From: Callipepla californica brunnescens
Lineage: Eukaryota; Chordata; Aves; Galliformes; Odontophoridae
Assembly: GCA_023055505.1 (NCBI GenBank)
Contig: JALIRH010000036.1
Coordinates: 1,674,001 to 1,738,000, forward strand
Direction of reading: 5' to 3'
DNA length: 64,000 nucleotides
Positions 33,201 to 44,856 of the stretch are shown here, piece after piece. A program made the position numbers and the translations under genes. Every line of letters begins with the position of its first letter. The stretch's first letter is position 1. The notes beneath the pieces were generated by a model. That model made no database searches. It was not told where the DNA came from and saw nothing but the letters and a program-made list of their open reading frames with translations.

Positions 33201-36200
33201 AGACAGAATTCAATATGATGTGCTGAAGAACGAGGAGTTGTTCCCACGTACTGCTATCATGTCTCATGGCCATGATGACTGATTTAGGACACCACTTGGC
33301 AGGAGTCCCCTTCTGCTGGACAGTGCCCCCGTGTGCCAGCTCCCTCAAGGGCACAGCTGGCACCTTAACAATGTATTAATGCAGAGCACGAGGAAGTCAG
33401 TGCACTCTGCATCCATTTCCAGCAGAGCAGACCTTACATAGTCAGGGGGTTTTAAATGGCAGCAGAATCACACAGAGCTCACAGCTCTTCCTCAGGGCTT
33501 CCTGGCACACCACAAGTACTGCCAGGAGCTGCTGGAGGAAGGGACCAGCAGGGCATCCCCAGCACTGCTGACAGCTCATGGCACGAGCCAAACACAGCAC
33601 CACCAGCTGCCACCTTGCAGAGGAAGGAAAAGAACCTGGGGTTACAAAGGCACATAAAAACGCAGTTGCGTGCATGCATAACATTTGTGTTCTCCAGCAT
33701 TAAAACCAAATTCCCAAATGAAAAACAAGCCTTCTTCCTGGTAGCTGAGACTAAATGGCACGTCACAATTGCCAAGAGAAAAAAAAAAAAAAACAACAAA
33801 AAAACCCTTCAAAATAGGAATTTCAGGATTTCTGTATATTTAGACAAAGTCTAATCCAGTTTTCAGAAAGCGTAATCAAGTTTTATCATTATATAGACTG
33901 ACTTTGTCCTGTTCATAACCATGAGAAGGATTATTTAAAAATACTGACACCGCAATCCACACAATGACTCTTTCTGACGGATTCAATCTGGGGAATGACA
34001 CAAACAATACAATGTTACCCCTGCCATTAACAGAAACAGCTATTCAAGCAGGCAAGATGATGCAAGCCAGAAGAAATCATGTAACAGTTGCAGGAGAAAT
34101 GAAAGTGCCTTCTTCCCTTAAAAAAATTCCTATTAAATGAGAATTAGAAGCATTTTATTTTCAGATGTCAAAACAAAGGATTAGATGAAAATGGACATTG
34201 CTATACTGAGTTCTTTACAAGCTGCCAGGCTGAAACTCGGTCAGACACAGTCATACTTCAAAACATTCCCCTTCTGCAAAAAAAAAAAAAAACAAAACAT
34301 AACAACACAAAAAAAAAACTAATGCCAGCACAGCAACTGAAGTTACAAGCCAAAAAGCAAACAGCTTTCCTGGAGCACCTTCGGGTTACAGGTAAATTAC
34401 AGCATTTAATCATGTAAAACTACAGCAGTTCCAAAACAAAGCAACACACGAGCATACAAATTCTGCCTCCACTTACATACACACTCTGGAAACAGCACAT
34501 CCTATCCATTTGCCCAAAATTATAGCCTAACAGAGAAAAACAGCTCTGCCAGCCTCTTACAAGTAGCTGTCTTTCTAAATAAAGAGGCAAAAACTATCAC
34601 TTAGTTAACAAACAAAGCAAAGAGAAAGCACAAGCAGCAGTGAAACCAAAAACCTTTAAACAACGGGGTTGGAAGCAGTTCAGCTGAGACCTGCACAAAG
34701 CCAAAGTCAGTGTAATCTGCACTGCCCATCAGAGAAGCCCCTTGGTTAGCCAACAGCATGCAAACCAGCCCACTGTGCCCAAAACACGGTGGCTGCAGCT
34801 AGATTTCCACTCATCCTCATGGTTAGCAAAATAAATACGTCACTCTCCTTCCACAAGCTCCATTTAACCATGTTTTGACATTTTACACAGTGGCTTAAAG
34901 CATCCAGCTCTTTGAAATGAAGCCCTGTCTTCACTAGACCTGACAACAGGTCTGTTTTGTAAAGGAAAAAAAAAAGAAAGACTTAATACTGAATTACGAG
35001 ATGCATACAAGTAGTGACCAAGAGGTCAAAAATATAATATTGGATTTCAAAAGATACACCTTAAGATAAATATGTATTTTGGATGTTTTAGGGGCAGGAG
35101 ATCTCCAACTAAAACAGTACAGCATAACTACAAACAACGTAGCCAAACATAAACAGTTTTAAGAAACCAGTGGGAAGTCTGACAGACTAATACTACAAGA
35201 CAGGACAGGCTGCGTTTGCTCCACAGCTATTATTTAAAAAAATACTTTTGTTCATGAAGGTTCTCTCCTCTGCTACCTGCATACCTTCATCCCTTGTATT
35301 AATTCAGAGGAGTTATTGGTCTGTACAGTTCTCAGAAGCTGGAAAACCATTACACTTTGCTCTAATGCTCCAAATGTGATGGAAAGCACAGGAAGGAAGC
35401 CAGCACCCAACAAAGAAGTGAGGAGTTGGTCAATTTCTGCATCTCACATAACAGAACAAACCCTCAAGTTCATCCATTTCCTTTCCAGTGTAAGAACCAC
35501 CTCTGAGAGATTACTGGAGACTCCAACACAGAAATAACATCACCAAAAAACCCAAGTATCACAGCCATGCAAGTTTTTGAACTCTTGCAGAGAAAATAAT
35601 CATTCCCGCTGAGACAATCTGAGTTGTTGTTGCCAGTACTAGGATAACAGCTTGCCCAAACCACGTCACTTTTCAAGGCCAGCATCATCTTCGGTCACTA
35701 CCAGCTGTAATATGAAGCACCTTCTGGGGAGTTACAGTTTTCAAAGCTCGCAGTGAGTCCATCTGCCACTACTGCCATAAAAGAGGTTGCTGTAGATACT
35801 AGAGTAAAGAAAACAACAACAAACCTATTGCACACGAGGAGGAGAGCTAAGGATACAGTCAAAGAGCATAACTCATCTGGCCTTCTGGGACAATGCTCTG
35901 ACAAATCTGAATTTTACTTAGACCTCTACTTAATGCCGCTGTGAAGACAAGAAGCAGGAACCCTCGAGCTGTGGTGCAGAAATTCTGTGTACATCCTATT
36001 TCCTCCATCACCACTTTAGGACAGAAGAAAACACCAATTGACAACAAAAGACCTGCTAAAGAGACACACTGCGTCACAACCAAATCTGAATATGCTTCTT
36101 CCAGCCTCGCAGGGAGGCTTTCCCACAGAGGACTCGTACATGTACAGCTGCAGCATGGAACGAGCTCTTTGTTTATAATTTGGCATACTTAATATTTTAT

Positions 36201-37647
36201 GATAAAGCCACCAATGGTATGGAAACATAAACATATCTGGATATGTTTGTCAGGCAAACCTGAATAGAATTTCAGAAGACAAAACATCGCTCCAGAGCAC
36301 TTGACACTTTTCAAAGGCCTGTTATAAACAATGGAAGTTTCAGTTTACTCAAAATTATTAAACATCTTTTCTAATGGAAAAGTATTAGGCAACTAAAGCC
36401 CCGAGTTCCTCATCAGCTTTCAAGCTTAAGGCCGCTACAGCAACAAGAGATAAACATTCACATTTCACAGATATTATTTATGTTCCTAAAAAAAGACTTC
36501 TGCACCAACACGGCGCCCACACCTCCCATGTCAGACACACCTCACTCCATACAGAGCATTTAAAGATTTGCTCTGGTGCACTCCTGCCGTTAAGGTTGGA
36601 AAAGACCCCTGCAATCACCCAGTCCAACCTTCTGTCTACCACCAACACCGCCCCCTAAACCACGTCCCAAAGTGCTACATCACCATGTTTCTTTTTCACA
36701 AAGCCACAACCACGCTGCCTGAACTACAGCGACGTGGAGATCACCAAGCCACACAAACAAACTCCGATCACTCACAGAACTCCCAGGCTGACGTGAAATG
36801 TTACCAGAGGTTTGCTGCACTTGTGAAGCGCTGCAGACACGTGCACGGTCCTAACTGTAAGGACAAACACGCAGAAAAGAAAACAAGGAGATGTTCTTAA
36901 GTGCAGCTGTGTGCAGAGCTGGGACGCCAGATGGAAAGCTCAATGTCAAAGCGTGCACGCTGTACTATGTAGCACATACCAAAGCTCTCAGCGTGCCACG
37001 CCGCGCACTGCTTTTAATAAACTCAGCCCACCTCACACACCGAGCTCCGCACACGAGGAACTCTAACCCCAAATTTCTGTCACGGAAAAACCGAGGTGGC
37101 GGCAGGGACGGACGCGGCGACGGCCAGCAGGGCTCGGTACTGATGGTTATTCTCACAGACACCACTCACCTTCAACACCAGGAGCGAGAGCAGAGGTCAA
37201 AGCCGACCCTCCGCCATCAGCCCGCGGTGAGGCGGGCTCAGGCCGCGCGGAGCAGCGCGGGGGCACAGCAGCGGGCCCAGCGGGGGTCTGTGCCCGCGGC
37301 CAAGGTCACCTTGCGGGGCTCTACTCCAGCCGCTCCGCCTCTCGGCCCTCTCGGTGAGGACGGAACCGCGGGGCCCCTCGCTGTGCCGCCCGCCCCTCAG
37401 CGGCCCAGACCGAGCCCGGACGGGGGACACCGGGCCGGGCCCTTCCCGCCGGGCACGGCCGCACCGCGGAGCCGGCCGGCGGGCGGCACGCACACCGCCG
37501 GGCCACACATCGAGCCGCCGCTGCCGTTGCCGCCGCTCCTCCCCGGGCCCTCCTCCTGCGCCGGGCCTCCCCGCCCTTACCCAGCTTGACGGCGGAGTCC
37601 GCCAGGCAGCGGTCCCACTTCCTGCCCAGCTCTCCCTCCGACGCCAT
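24239..37647 (-). CDS. MICOS10: MICOS complex subunit MIC10, complete CDS, 4 exons
   Basis: MIC10 is a small inner-mitochondrial-membrane hairpin protein that oligomerises to bend the membrane at cristae junctions. The coding exons are 37647-37581, 27677-27630, 27281-27172 and 24247-24239: 234 bases, 77 residues (human 78). The start ATG has a strong context (AAGATGG). The N-terminus has [12 protein letters not shown], the family signature. Membrane segment 1 carries the glycine motif G23-x-G25-x-G27-x-G29. Segment 2 carries G47-x-G49-x-G51-x-G53, followed by [15 protein letters not shown]. The positively charged loop FFKRKTWP joins them. All introns are GT..AG and the codon phases match. The protein ends KFVKEQ; human ends KEQEQ as I remember it. 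The promoter is a CpG island. NBL1 follows on the same strand. Confidence 0.95.
24248..27171 (-). other. MICOS10: MICOS10 intron 3
   Basis: The intron is 2,924 bp and AT-rich. No repeat, RNA gene or further exon is recognised. Confidence 0.7.
27172..27281 (-). CDS. MICOS10: MICOS10 exon 3
   Basis: This 110-base exon encodes the loop, membrane segment 2 and most of the C-terminus. The acceptor is TTCCCACAG|GA and the donor is AAA|GTAAGT. Reading through the donor gives a different tail (VSISASYE), so the boundary rests on the family C-terminus. Confidence 0.95.
27282..27629 (-). other. MICOS10: MICOS10 intron 2
   Basis: The intron is 348 bp with a normal donor and acceptor. Nothing else is seen. 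Confidence 0.9.
27630..27677 (-). CDS. MICOS10: MICOS10 exon 2
   Basis: This 48-base exon encodes membrane segment 1 ([16 protein letters not shown]). The acceptor is TTTCTTACAG and the donor is AAA|GTAAGT. Confidence 0.93.
27678..37580 (-). other. MICOS10: MICOS10 intron 1
   Basis: The intron is 9.9 kb and mostly AT-rich. It contains short homopolymers (T run at about 31748-31760, A runs at about 33779-33794 and 34278-34292) and a CR1 3' end at about 36586-36730. No other exon is supported. Confidence 0.8.
36586..36730 (-). mobile_element. CR1 LINE 3' end, minus orientation
   Basis: The + strand shows TTAAGGTTGGAAAAGACC, then CAGTCCAACC, then CTAAACCACGTCCC AAAGTGCTACATC. This is the reverse complement of the conserved CR1 3' region as I know it. 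It is truncated at the 5' side and lacks an open frame. Confidence 0.8.
37581..37647 (-). CDS. MICOS10: MICOS10 exon 1 (coding part)
   Basis: The exon has 22 codons plus one base, [11 protein letters not shown] to VKL. The donor is CTGG|GTAAGG (+ strand CCTTAC at 37575-37580). The start codon overlaps a YY1-like AAGATGGCG. Confidence 0.95.
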
Positions 37648-37677
37648 CTTGGCAGTCCCCTCCCACACCAGGCCGCG

Positions 37678-37710
37678 CCTCCTCCTCCTCCTCCTCCTCC
37701 TCCTCCTCCT
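37678..37710. repeat. (CCT)11 microsatellite
   Basis: Eleven perfect CCT units on the + strand, about 30 bases upstream of the MICOS10 ATG. Confidence 0.95.
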
Positions 37711-37719
37711 CACAGCAAA

Positions 37720-37729
37720 TCTCGCGAGA
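37720..37729. promoter_or_regulatory. TCTCGCGAGA palindromic element
   Basis: This is a perfect copy of the palindromic promoter motif known to be bound by BANP. It lies about 75 bases upstream of the MICOS10 start codon. Confidence 0.7.
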
Positions 37730-37762
37730 CGCTCCGCCGCGGGCCGGAGGCGGCAAAGGAAA

Positions 37763-37772
37763 GCTCGCGAGA
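37763..37772. promoter_or_regulatory. Second TCTCGCGAGA-like element
   Basis: GCTCGCGAGA matches the motif at 9 of 10 bases and lies 43 bases from the perfect copy. Confidence 0.5.
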
Positions 37773-37814
37773 TTGCGCTCGGGCCGTTGTCAAGGTTACC
37801 GGCGGGAAGGCGCG

Positions 37815-38060
37815 ATGGCGGCTGCGCTTCTCGAGGCCGCACTGCCTCACAGTCCTAAAAGGCTCTTCTTCCCCACAGCGCCCGGCCCCGAAGCTCCGGC
37901 CTCTCTTGAGCCCTATCTTTTCGTCCAGAGCTCCTGCTGTGCCCATGTGAGGCGTCAGACCCATCAGGCAGCATCCCCATCCCCGCACAGGGCACGCCCC
38001 ACAGAGCTGCTCCCTTCAGGGCTCCCACCTCTAGTTGGTGAGGGCCCTTTTTTGCTGTAG
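37815..38060 (+). other. Unrecognised 81-codon ORF divergent from MICOS10
   Basis: An ATG in fair context (GCGATGG) opens an 81-residue frame beginning MAAALLEAALPHSPKRLFF and ending at TAG 38058-38060. It points away from MICOS10, whose start codon is about 170 bases away. I recognise no domain. It could be the first exon of a divergent non-coding RNA, or a chance frame in CpG-rich DNA. Confidence 0.2.
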
Positions 38061-38261
38061 GGCCCTATCTCTGAGTGCTCATTTCACCCCACAGATGGTC
38101 ATTTCCGCAGCAAGACTCTCAGACGACCTTCATCCTGCATCCTTGTCTTCAGCATCTCTTCAGGGCCTGAAATGAGGTACAGGTGTGAGCAGAAAGCAGT
38201 TGCCAGCTCCTGTTGCTGCCCTTGGCATTGCCTCCTTAAGGCCAGCCTCAGCCCTACAGCC

Positions 38262-38440
38262 TGTAGGAGCACTGGCACAGGCTGCCTAGGGGGATTGTGG
38301 ACTCTCCTCCTCTGGAGATATTCAAGACCCACCCAGACACCTACCTGTGTGACCTGGTGTAGGGAGCCTGCTTTGGCAGGGGGGTTGGACTCGATGACCT
38401 CTAGAGGTCCCTTCCAATCCCTATGGTTCTGTGATTCTGT
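38262..38440 (+). mobile_element. CR1 LINE 3' end, plus orientation
   Basis: The stretch runs from GGCTGCCTAGGGGG through GGAGATATTCAAGACCCACC and GGTTGGACTCGATGACCTC to TTCCAATCCCTATGG. It closes with the TTCTGTGATTCTGT tail typical of CR1 3' termini. It is heavily 5' truncated and has no open frame. Confidence 0.85.
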
Positions 38441-41400
38441 TCCCTTTTATGTGGGAAAAAAAAACTGAGTATCGTCAGAAAGAAAATCATTTGTGAAAGA
38501 AAATGTGCTCTTTGGTTTACCTTAAAGGTGTAACTGCTCTTGATCAAGAGCGATGATGGAAGGCGTTAACTCCCTTCACCACATGAAACGTTCACAATTG
38601 GCTCTCGTTTTTACTTAGTTAATGATCTGTTTTTTTTTTTTTTTTTTTTAAAGCTTTTGGAAAGTACATGGTTAAAACAAACCATTGCTGCCTTAAAAGC
38701 TTTCACTGGAGAAGGCAAATCTTGTTTCCCTGTAGATGGTGCCTCGTTTTCCCCTCTTCCCCATCCACTGTACTCGCATCACTTCACGCTGGGGTCAGTA
38801 TCAAAAATAGAGCCATGCATCCAATTGCTTATAAAAATACCAGCAGCATCAAGCAGTTTTTTCCCTGAGCAGATGAAGAAGTGTTTTCTGGAACTGCTGA
38901 TCCTGCGGTGCATCCCACTGTGCCAGTTCCACCCTCCTGTTTCCAGGCACACTCAGCTCTGAAAAATATTAGGAGGGAAAAGATATTTGAAGCATCTAGA
39001 TAATTCTTTTCTTTTTTTTCCCCAATTTAAATTCCAGCAAATGGTATTTTAAAAACAACCCACAAATACCGTCTTCTCTTTGGCCTGTGCTGGGCATTTG
39101 TTATTGCCAATGTGTAGTCTCACTTCACACTTACTCGTTTTCAGACTTTCAGGGTTGCTGGAATGCACTGTTTCTTCACGGATGAAGGAAGTGGCGGTGA
39201 GCTGTTGGGCTGTAAGACGATTTATAAAGGGTCATGTTGCTCTGTAATGGGTCTTGAAGTATTTTGACAGCCTTGTGTCAGGAACCTGATGCTTTAAATC
39301 CCTTCTTAGGAGGTGGAATCGTTCAGTGTAATTGTTTTGGATGTCCAGATTTCTTCTGAGAAATGTCTGCTTCTTTTAAATCCTGGAGTCACTGACTGAT
39401 GAGAGGGGTCTCTGGAAAATGTTATCCATTAACAGTCTAGAACACATTCTCTGTACCCTTCTCCCCCACTTACCCAAGGGAAAACTAAGTCAGGAGAGAA
39501 TGTATCCAAAGGCAACTTGCCTCTCCATTGCTATAGTTACTTGGCAATTAGACCCCCTCAGTTTAATATTGAGTATTTATTATTGTACGACTCCAAGGTG
39601 ATACTTAGAACATGTGGTTTTGAAAAACCTGTTTTGCATTTCACAGTCTGGCGTGAGCTACCTTCCCTCCCTTCTTCCCTTGCACTCTCTTCTCCTTTCT
39701 TTCCAGTCTTTTTGTCAGCATAGAAAATAAAAATGTGAAAAGACAGAGGAGGCTGGGCCCTGAAAGAAGCTTTAAAAATCCCTACCTCTCTCTGATGGAA
39801 ATCAAACTGTAGTAGGTTCAGATCTTCTGCCACCGGTTGGCATAATTGTATGCCTCCTTTAAAGTATCAAAATAATAGGATTGGTCACAGGTCGACGTTA
39901 GGCATTGACTTAAATACATTGTGGGCTGTTCATCAAGCAATCAAGAGACAGAATTGGGAAGCTAAGATGGAGAGGAACTACTGCTGTTCTCCAAAATTCT
40001 ATTTCCCTAGGGAAGAAGCTTTGCAGGAGCTTGCAGAGAGCACGGCCTCTACTTGTACCCAGAGGTGGAGAGCTCCCCTGGTACTACACCAACCACAGCT
40101 CAGCTCTTTAGGCTGTTTGTAGTCTTCTCACCCTTTGCTTTCGTGTAGTGCAATGTGGGATAAATTCACATTAACCTCAATAATTTTTGTTACAGAACTA
40201 CAACCCACACTCATTTAAATCCCAACTCTGGCCTGGGATGAGCATACCACCACTTCTTCTGGTGTGAGGTTCTCAAACAATCCTACAGCATCTCTTTTGT
40301 CGGTTCCCTGCTGGGCATGAATGTGTTCCCAATCTCCTTTTTCAAAGAATACACATGTAAGTTCTCATACATTTTTTTTAATAAGATGGATACCCTCCCA
40401 CACTTTTTTTTCTGCCAAGAGCAGCAGTGATCTGCATAGGAAGGCAGCAGCATAGGAGTTATCTGCTTGAGATGGTTGACACAGCCACAGTGGGTCCCCA
40501 CTTGCTCTCACAACGCTTTTTTCATGTTACAGAGAGAATCAGACCCAGGCAGGGAACTCCTTTTGGTCACCACTTCATTTATTTTTTCCCCTGACACTTA
40601 GAACCAGCATTTGCTATCAGATACTGATGCTTATTTTCCTCTTTGAAAGCCTCCTTGAGCCGCAACAAAAAGAAGTCTAAATTCAAATTCTGAGGAAAAA
40701 GAAACCCCTCCTCAACAGGACTTTGCCTTCAAGTGGGAAAAGTGCCAGAGACTCCATTAAAGTCTACTGTGCTTTTCTTGTGGATTTTATGTGGAAGGCA
40801 GTCAGGTGCTGTGGGGATGAACAATAGGCTGAGGGCTGAGGCACGCTGTGTTATTAGGAAGCACAGCTCGTGATGGAGACTGAGGTATCATTCATCCCTT
40901 TCATAGCGATCGCATTCACGTTGGTGAGTCCATCCTGTGTCCGTGCTGGTGGATTTTCATGCCAGTTCTGCAAAGCTGATGTAATGCTATATTCAGCGGT
41001 GCGGTACTGCTGCTTACAGCCGTCAGGTATGGCTGACTGAAGTGGAGCTTTGAAAAGTGGAACAACATGTGTCACAGCTTGCTGTGCGAATTCTGCTTTG
41101 AGCTGTTTTTGCCACGAATACAAAGTTTGCTTCAAGAACCTAAAGGATAGCACTTGGATGGAGACTGATCTGAGCTTTTGCTAGCTCCTGTGTTTTTTGT
41201 CTGTCTCCCTTACAGCCATCAGCACCACTATAACACTTCTCACCTTCATTTGATGTGTACTACTTTGTGGTCCATTTTTTAGCTTGATAGTTGAAACAGA
41301 AAAAGAACTAACACGCTGTACTGACAGGGATTGTCTAATTAATAATCCTGCAGAAGAGTGCTCCTTCTCAGCTCTTTAAGTACTTTTTTTCCACTTACCC

Positions 41401-44399
41401 GAGTCACTAATTCTATGCAGATTCTAACTGGTGAACCGTGACTATTGAATTAAGAAGGAATCCAAGCCCTTACAACTCTTTTGGCTGATACATTAGCAAG
41501 AAGTGCAACGTGTCGAGGAAAAAGGAAAGGAATGGAAAGTTTTGTTTCTTTCTGGTGCGTTTAATCAGCTTCTCCTTGCTTCTCTTTTAACGACTGGCTG
41601 CAGGCATTGTTACTGCAGTTAATGACCACCTTTGATGAGAATGTTTCTATACTCTTTGCTCAGGCGAAGTTCTGAGAGGTCTGGGTTCTGTGTGGTGAGC
41701 TCTCAGTTGTGTCTCACTCACATCTGCCCACTGGCATCACGCATCCTGTGAAACACAGCTGGGTGGGAATCTATGGGACACAGAAGGAGTGTGGCTGCAA
41801 AGAACTCCAAAGTGTTTCTCACAGAGGTGGGCAGGCACTTCTGGACTGAAATAAAAAATTACATGGGCATTTCAGGCCGCTGAGTTTATTACCTTTTACG
41901 TTATTCAGATGAACCTCGAAGGCAGGAGCATATCTGCTTGGGTGCTGATGAAGGGTCTCATTTTGGAGCTTGGTACGAGGAGAGGAGTGCTTCAAACCTC
42001 TCCAAACAGACTGTACGTTGCTTTTTACCAAACGTTGTGTTCTGATTTTCTCCTTGTGCTACAGGAGCACCCTCAGCAAAGCTGCCTTGGAATTGGAATG
42101 GGAGGGAGGTGGCTTTTATTGTTGTGCTGCTATTTTGACAGTGTGTACAAAGATCTCCATAGTGAGAACTATTCCAAACCACTGGGTAGTGTTGTAGGTA
42201 CCTTTTTTTTATATTAGTCTCCAAGAAACGCTCAGTTTTCAGCCTCAAATCAAGTGATGCTGCTGGTTTACTGACCCTAATAAATACCAGCAAGCTAAAC
42301 TTTACCATTGCTGGAAGTGAAGACTCTCGCAGCAGTAAATTCAATTTATGAGAACCTCTAATAAAAAAAGTTTGCATATCTTTCAAGTCATGAAACAGGC
42401 ACTCTGACAAAAGGAAGAAAAAAGAAAGCCTGAGTCTTTTTCTTTAGTGGAAAAATGAGTATTCGGTGAAGCGTTAAAGCTTTATTTAGGAGCGTGCTTC
42501 TAGGCATGCTCTCAGTTACATTTTGGTCCTGGCTAAATGCTGGAATAAACCAAAGAAACAGCATTTCACATGCAAGGAGGATGAAATAAAAAGCATATCG
42601 TGTTGGACTGCAAATGTTTTACGGAGTTCTGGCTAAACGTGACAAGTACTCTGCAACGCTAACGACAACAAAAAGTATTTATCCTTTTGCTTCCTTCAAT
42701 ATAATCAAAAGTGCAGGGAAAGCATATGTATTTTATAGCTGCTGATTAAAAGATCAAAAGCCTTCTTATTAATTGCACATGAATCTGATGTTGTAGGGCT
42801 GTTAAGCCACCAACTAACATAATTGTTTGCTTCCTTTGTTTATAGGCCCTCATTCTGAGACGCATAATGCCTACCACGGAGCTTTGGAGAGCACACTCTC
42901 TTTAGGTGGCTGATCCCATGCTGGGAGGTGTGGGAGGTGCCTGAGTACAGCAAACTATCTCACAGCTCTCAGATCCATTGAATGTCTCCCACTCAGAGGC
43001 TGAATTAGCTTTGTTTTGTGTCCGCCCCTCCAAGAACTGCAAAGGAAGGTAGGACGGCCGCAACTGTAGTTCCATATGCAAAGCCTTCTGCCAGCTGAGA
43101 TCTCCACGCTGCAAACTGCAGCTTACCAGGAAAAGCGTGCTCCTGCATCTTCATAAACAAACAAAAAAATTCCCTTCAGCATGTCCTGCTATAAACAAGC
43201 AAAGCAAGCAGCTGGTCCTCATTTAAAAAGACGTGACATCCATTTCAAAAGGAATCTGCAGATCTTCTTAATGCAAATAATTCTGGGAAAACAAAAAGCA
43301 GCTGCTTATGCTGCTTTATACCTATTAGTTTGAAAACAAAATCCAGGATGCTTGTATTTCTTCTCGTAAGAAAAACATCCTCTTGGCACCAGCGCTCATT
43401 CGGACCTCAAACTGTTTAGAATACACTAGGCTGCACAATTCTGCTTTTGCTTTGTCCTCAGCAAGCAGCTAGGAACCTTTTTTGTTCGTTAACAGTGAGA
43501 CCTGAAGGCCAAACCATCATGAGTAGTTTGCATGAGTTCTGTGACACAAGTTTTCAAGTCCAGAAGGAATAAAACACTGAGTAATGAACTCTGCCTTTTC
43601 TTAATTACTGCTGGTGGGGACCTCTGAAGGAATGTAAGGACTGAAGGATGTGGGGACTGGAAAGGATTGCTGCACTTTATGAAATGGCTGCGGGGAGGTT
43701 GGGCTGAACTGTACTGCCGAAGAATTGGAGACTCTGGAGCAGGAAATGCCTTTTGAGGTCACGCGGCCTCTGCTAGACGTTATTTCCCATCCTAGGGTTT
43801 ATTTGGTGGTGCTTCATTTTCATATGCTTTTGTTTGTGAAGTAACACAGCTCCTTTTTTATTCATTTTTTTTTTTCCTGAGGTTATCATTCTCGTGCTTG
43901 CCACTCTTTGCTGGTTTGGGTTTGAGATCTGCGTGAGTGAAAGCTGTCACACGGGGACGTGCTCACCCCAACAGCTCTGCCCCTGGAAATCAGCTTGCCG
44001 CCTCCAACCTGGCAGCTGCAGCTGGGCACAGCCCGTGGTGTCAGCTCCTGGAAGGCTCTGCCTCTGCGAGCTCCTGACTGTGCGCTGCCGACTCACGACG
44101 CTCAGGAACACGGATCTGTTCTACCTGAGATCTCTGAAACGCAAAGCGGTACTTTAGGAACAGATATCTTCCTGCGACAGTCGGAGGAAAGCAGAAGCGT
44201 GTCACCTACGCGCACTCAGATTCGCTCATTTTTATCGCAGCTTCTTGAACCCCGGAGCCATCAAAACGCGCAGCACCCGCTCACCTCCCGGCGGACACGC
44301 GCACCCTTCACGGAATCCAAGCTACGCTCCCAAGCGAGCCGGCCGCTTGCCGTTCAAATGAGCCTCGTCCTTAACGAGCCACAGGGCGGCTGTTCCTCA
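38441..44399. other. Spacer between MICOS10 and CAPZB
   Basis: This roughly 6-kb intergenic stretch lies between divergent genes. It is AT-rich with a T20 run at 38630-38649. I see no exon, RNA gene or further repeat I can name. The short open frames are unremarkable. Confidence 0.6.
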
Positions 44400-44443
44400 T
44401 CACCCGTCCTCTGAGGCTGAGGAAACGGAGCAGCGCCCGGCAG

Positions 44444-44474
44444 CACCGCACCGCACCGCACCGCACCGCACCGC
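44444..44474. repeat. (CCGCA)n short tandem repeat
   Basis: About six perfect CCGCA units at the upstream edge of the CAPZB CpG island. Confidence 0.9.
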
Positions 44475-44853
44475 GCTCCCCCACCCCTCGGGCCGGCTCC
44501 GGCCGCTCGGAGCCCACGGGCGGAACCACGAGAGCGGATCGCGCGGGCGCGCTCCCGCAGGCCACGCCCCCTCGCCCTGATTGGCCGCGCTCCTTCCGCT
44601 CTCCGCTTTCCCCGCCCCCTCCCGCCCCGTACGCGCGCAGCGCTCCATACTTGGCGATGGCCGGCGAGCCGCGCTCCGATTGGTCGGCCGGCGGAGGGAG
44701 GGCGGGGCGGCGCGGCGCTGACCCGGATGTTCACTCCTAGGCAACGGCGGAAGTGGAAGGGCCGCGGCCTGCCTCGGGAGGAGGGAGAGCGGAGCGGAGC
44801 GGACCGGGAGGCGCCGCCGTTGCCACCGCCCAGCGCAGCCCCGCCGAGCCGCC

Positions 44854-44856
44854 ATG
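44854..44856 (+). CDS. CAPZB: CAPZB exon 1 coding part (ATG only)
   Basis: The start codon is the last codon of exon 1, followed directly by the donor GTGAGC. Its context GCCGCCATG is a strong initiation context. Confidence 0.88.

Larger units (their letters stand above)
36900..37850 (-). promoter_or_regulatory. MICOS10: MICOS10 CpG island promoter
   Basis: This is a CpG-dense island around exon 1 with no TATA box seen. It includes an 11-copy CCT run (37678-37710), a perfect TCTCGCGAGA at 37720-37729, a second near copy at 37763-37772, and a YY1-like AAGATGGCG on the minus strand at 37650-37642 over the start codon. Transcription probably starts in or just above 37650-37720. Confidence 0.7.
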
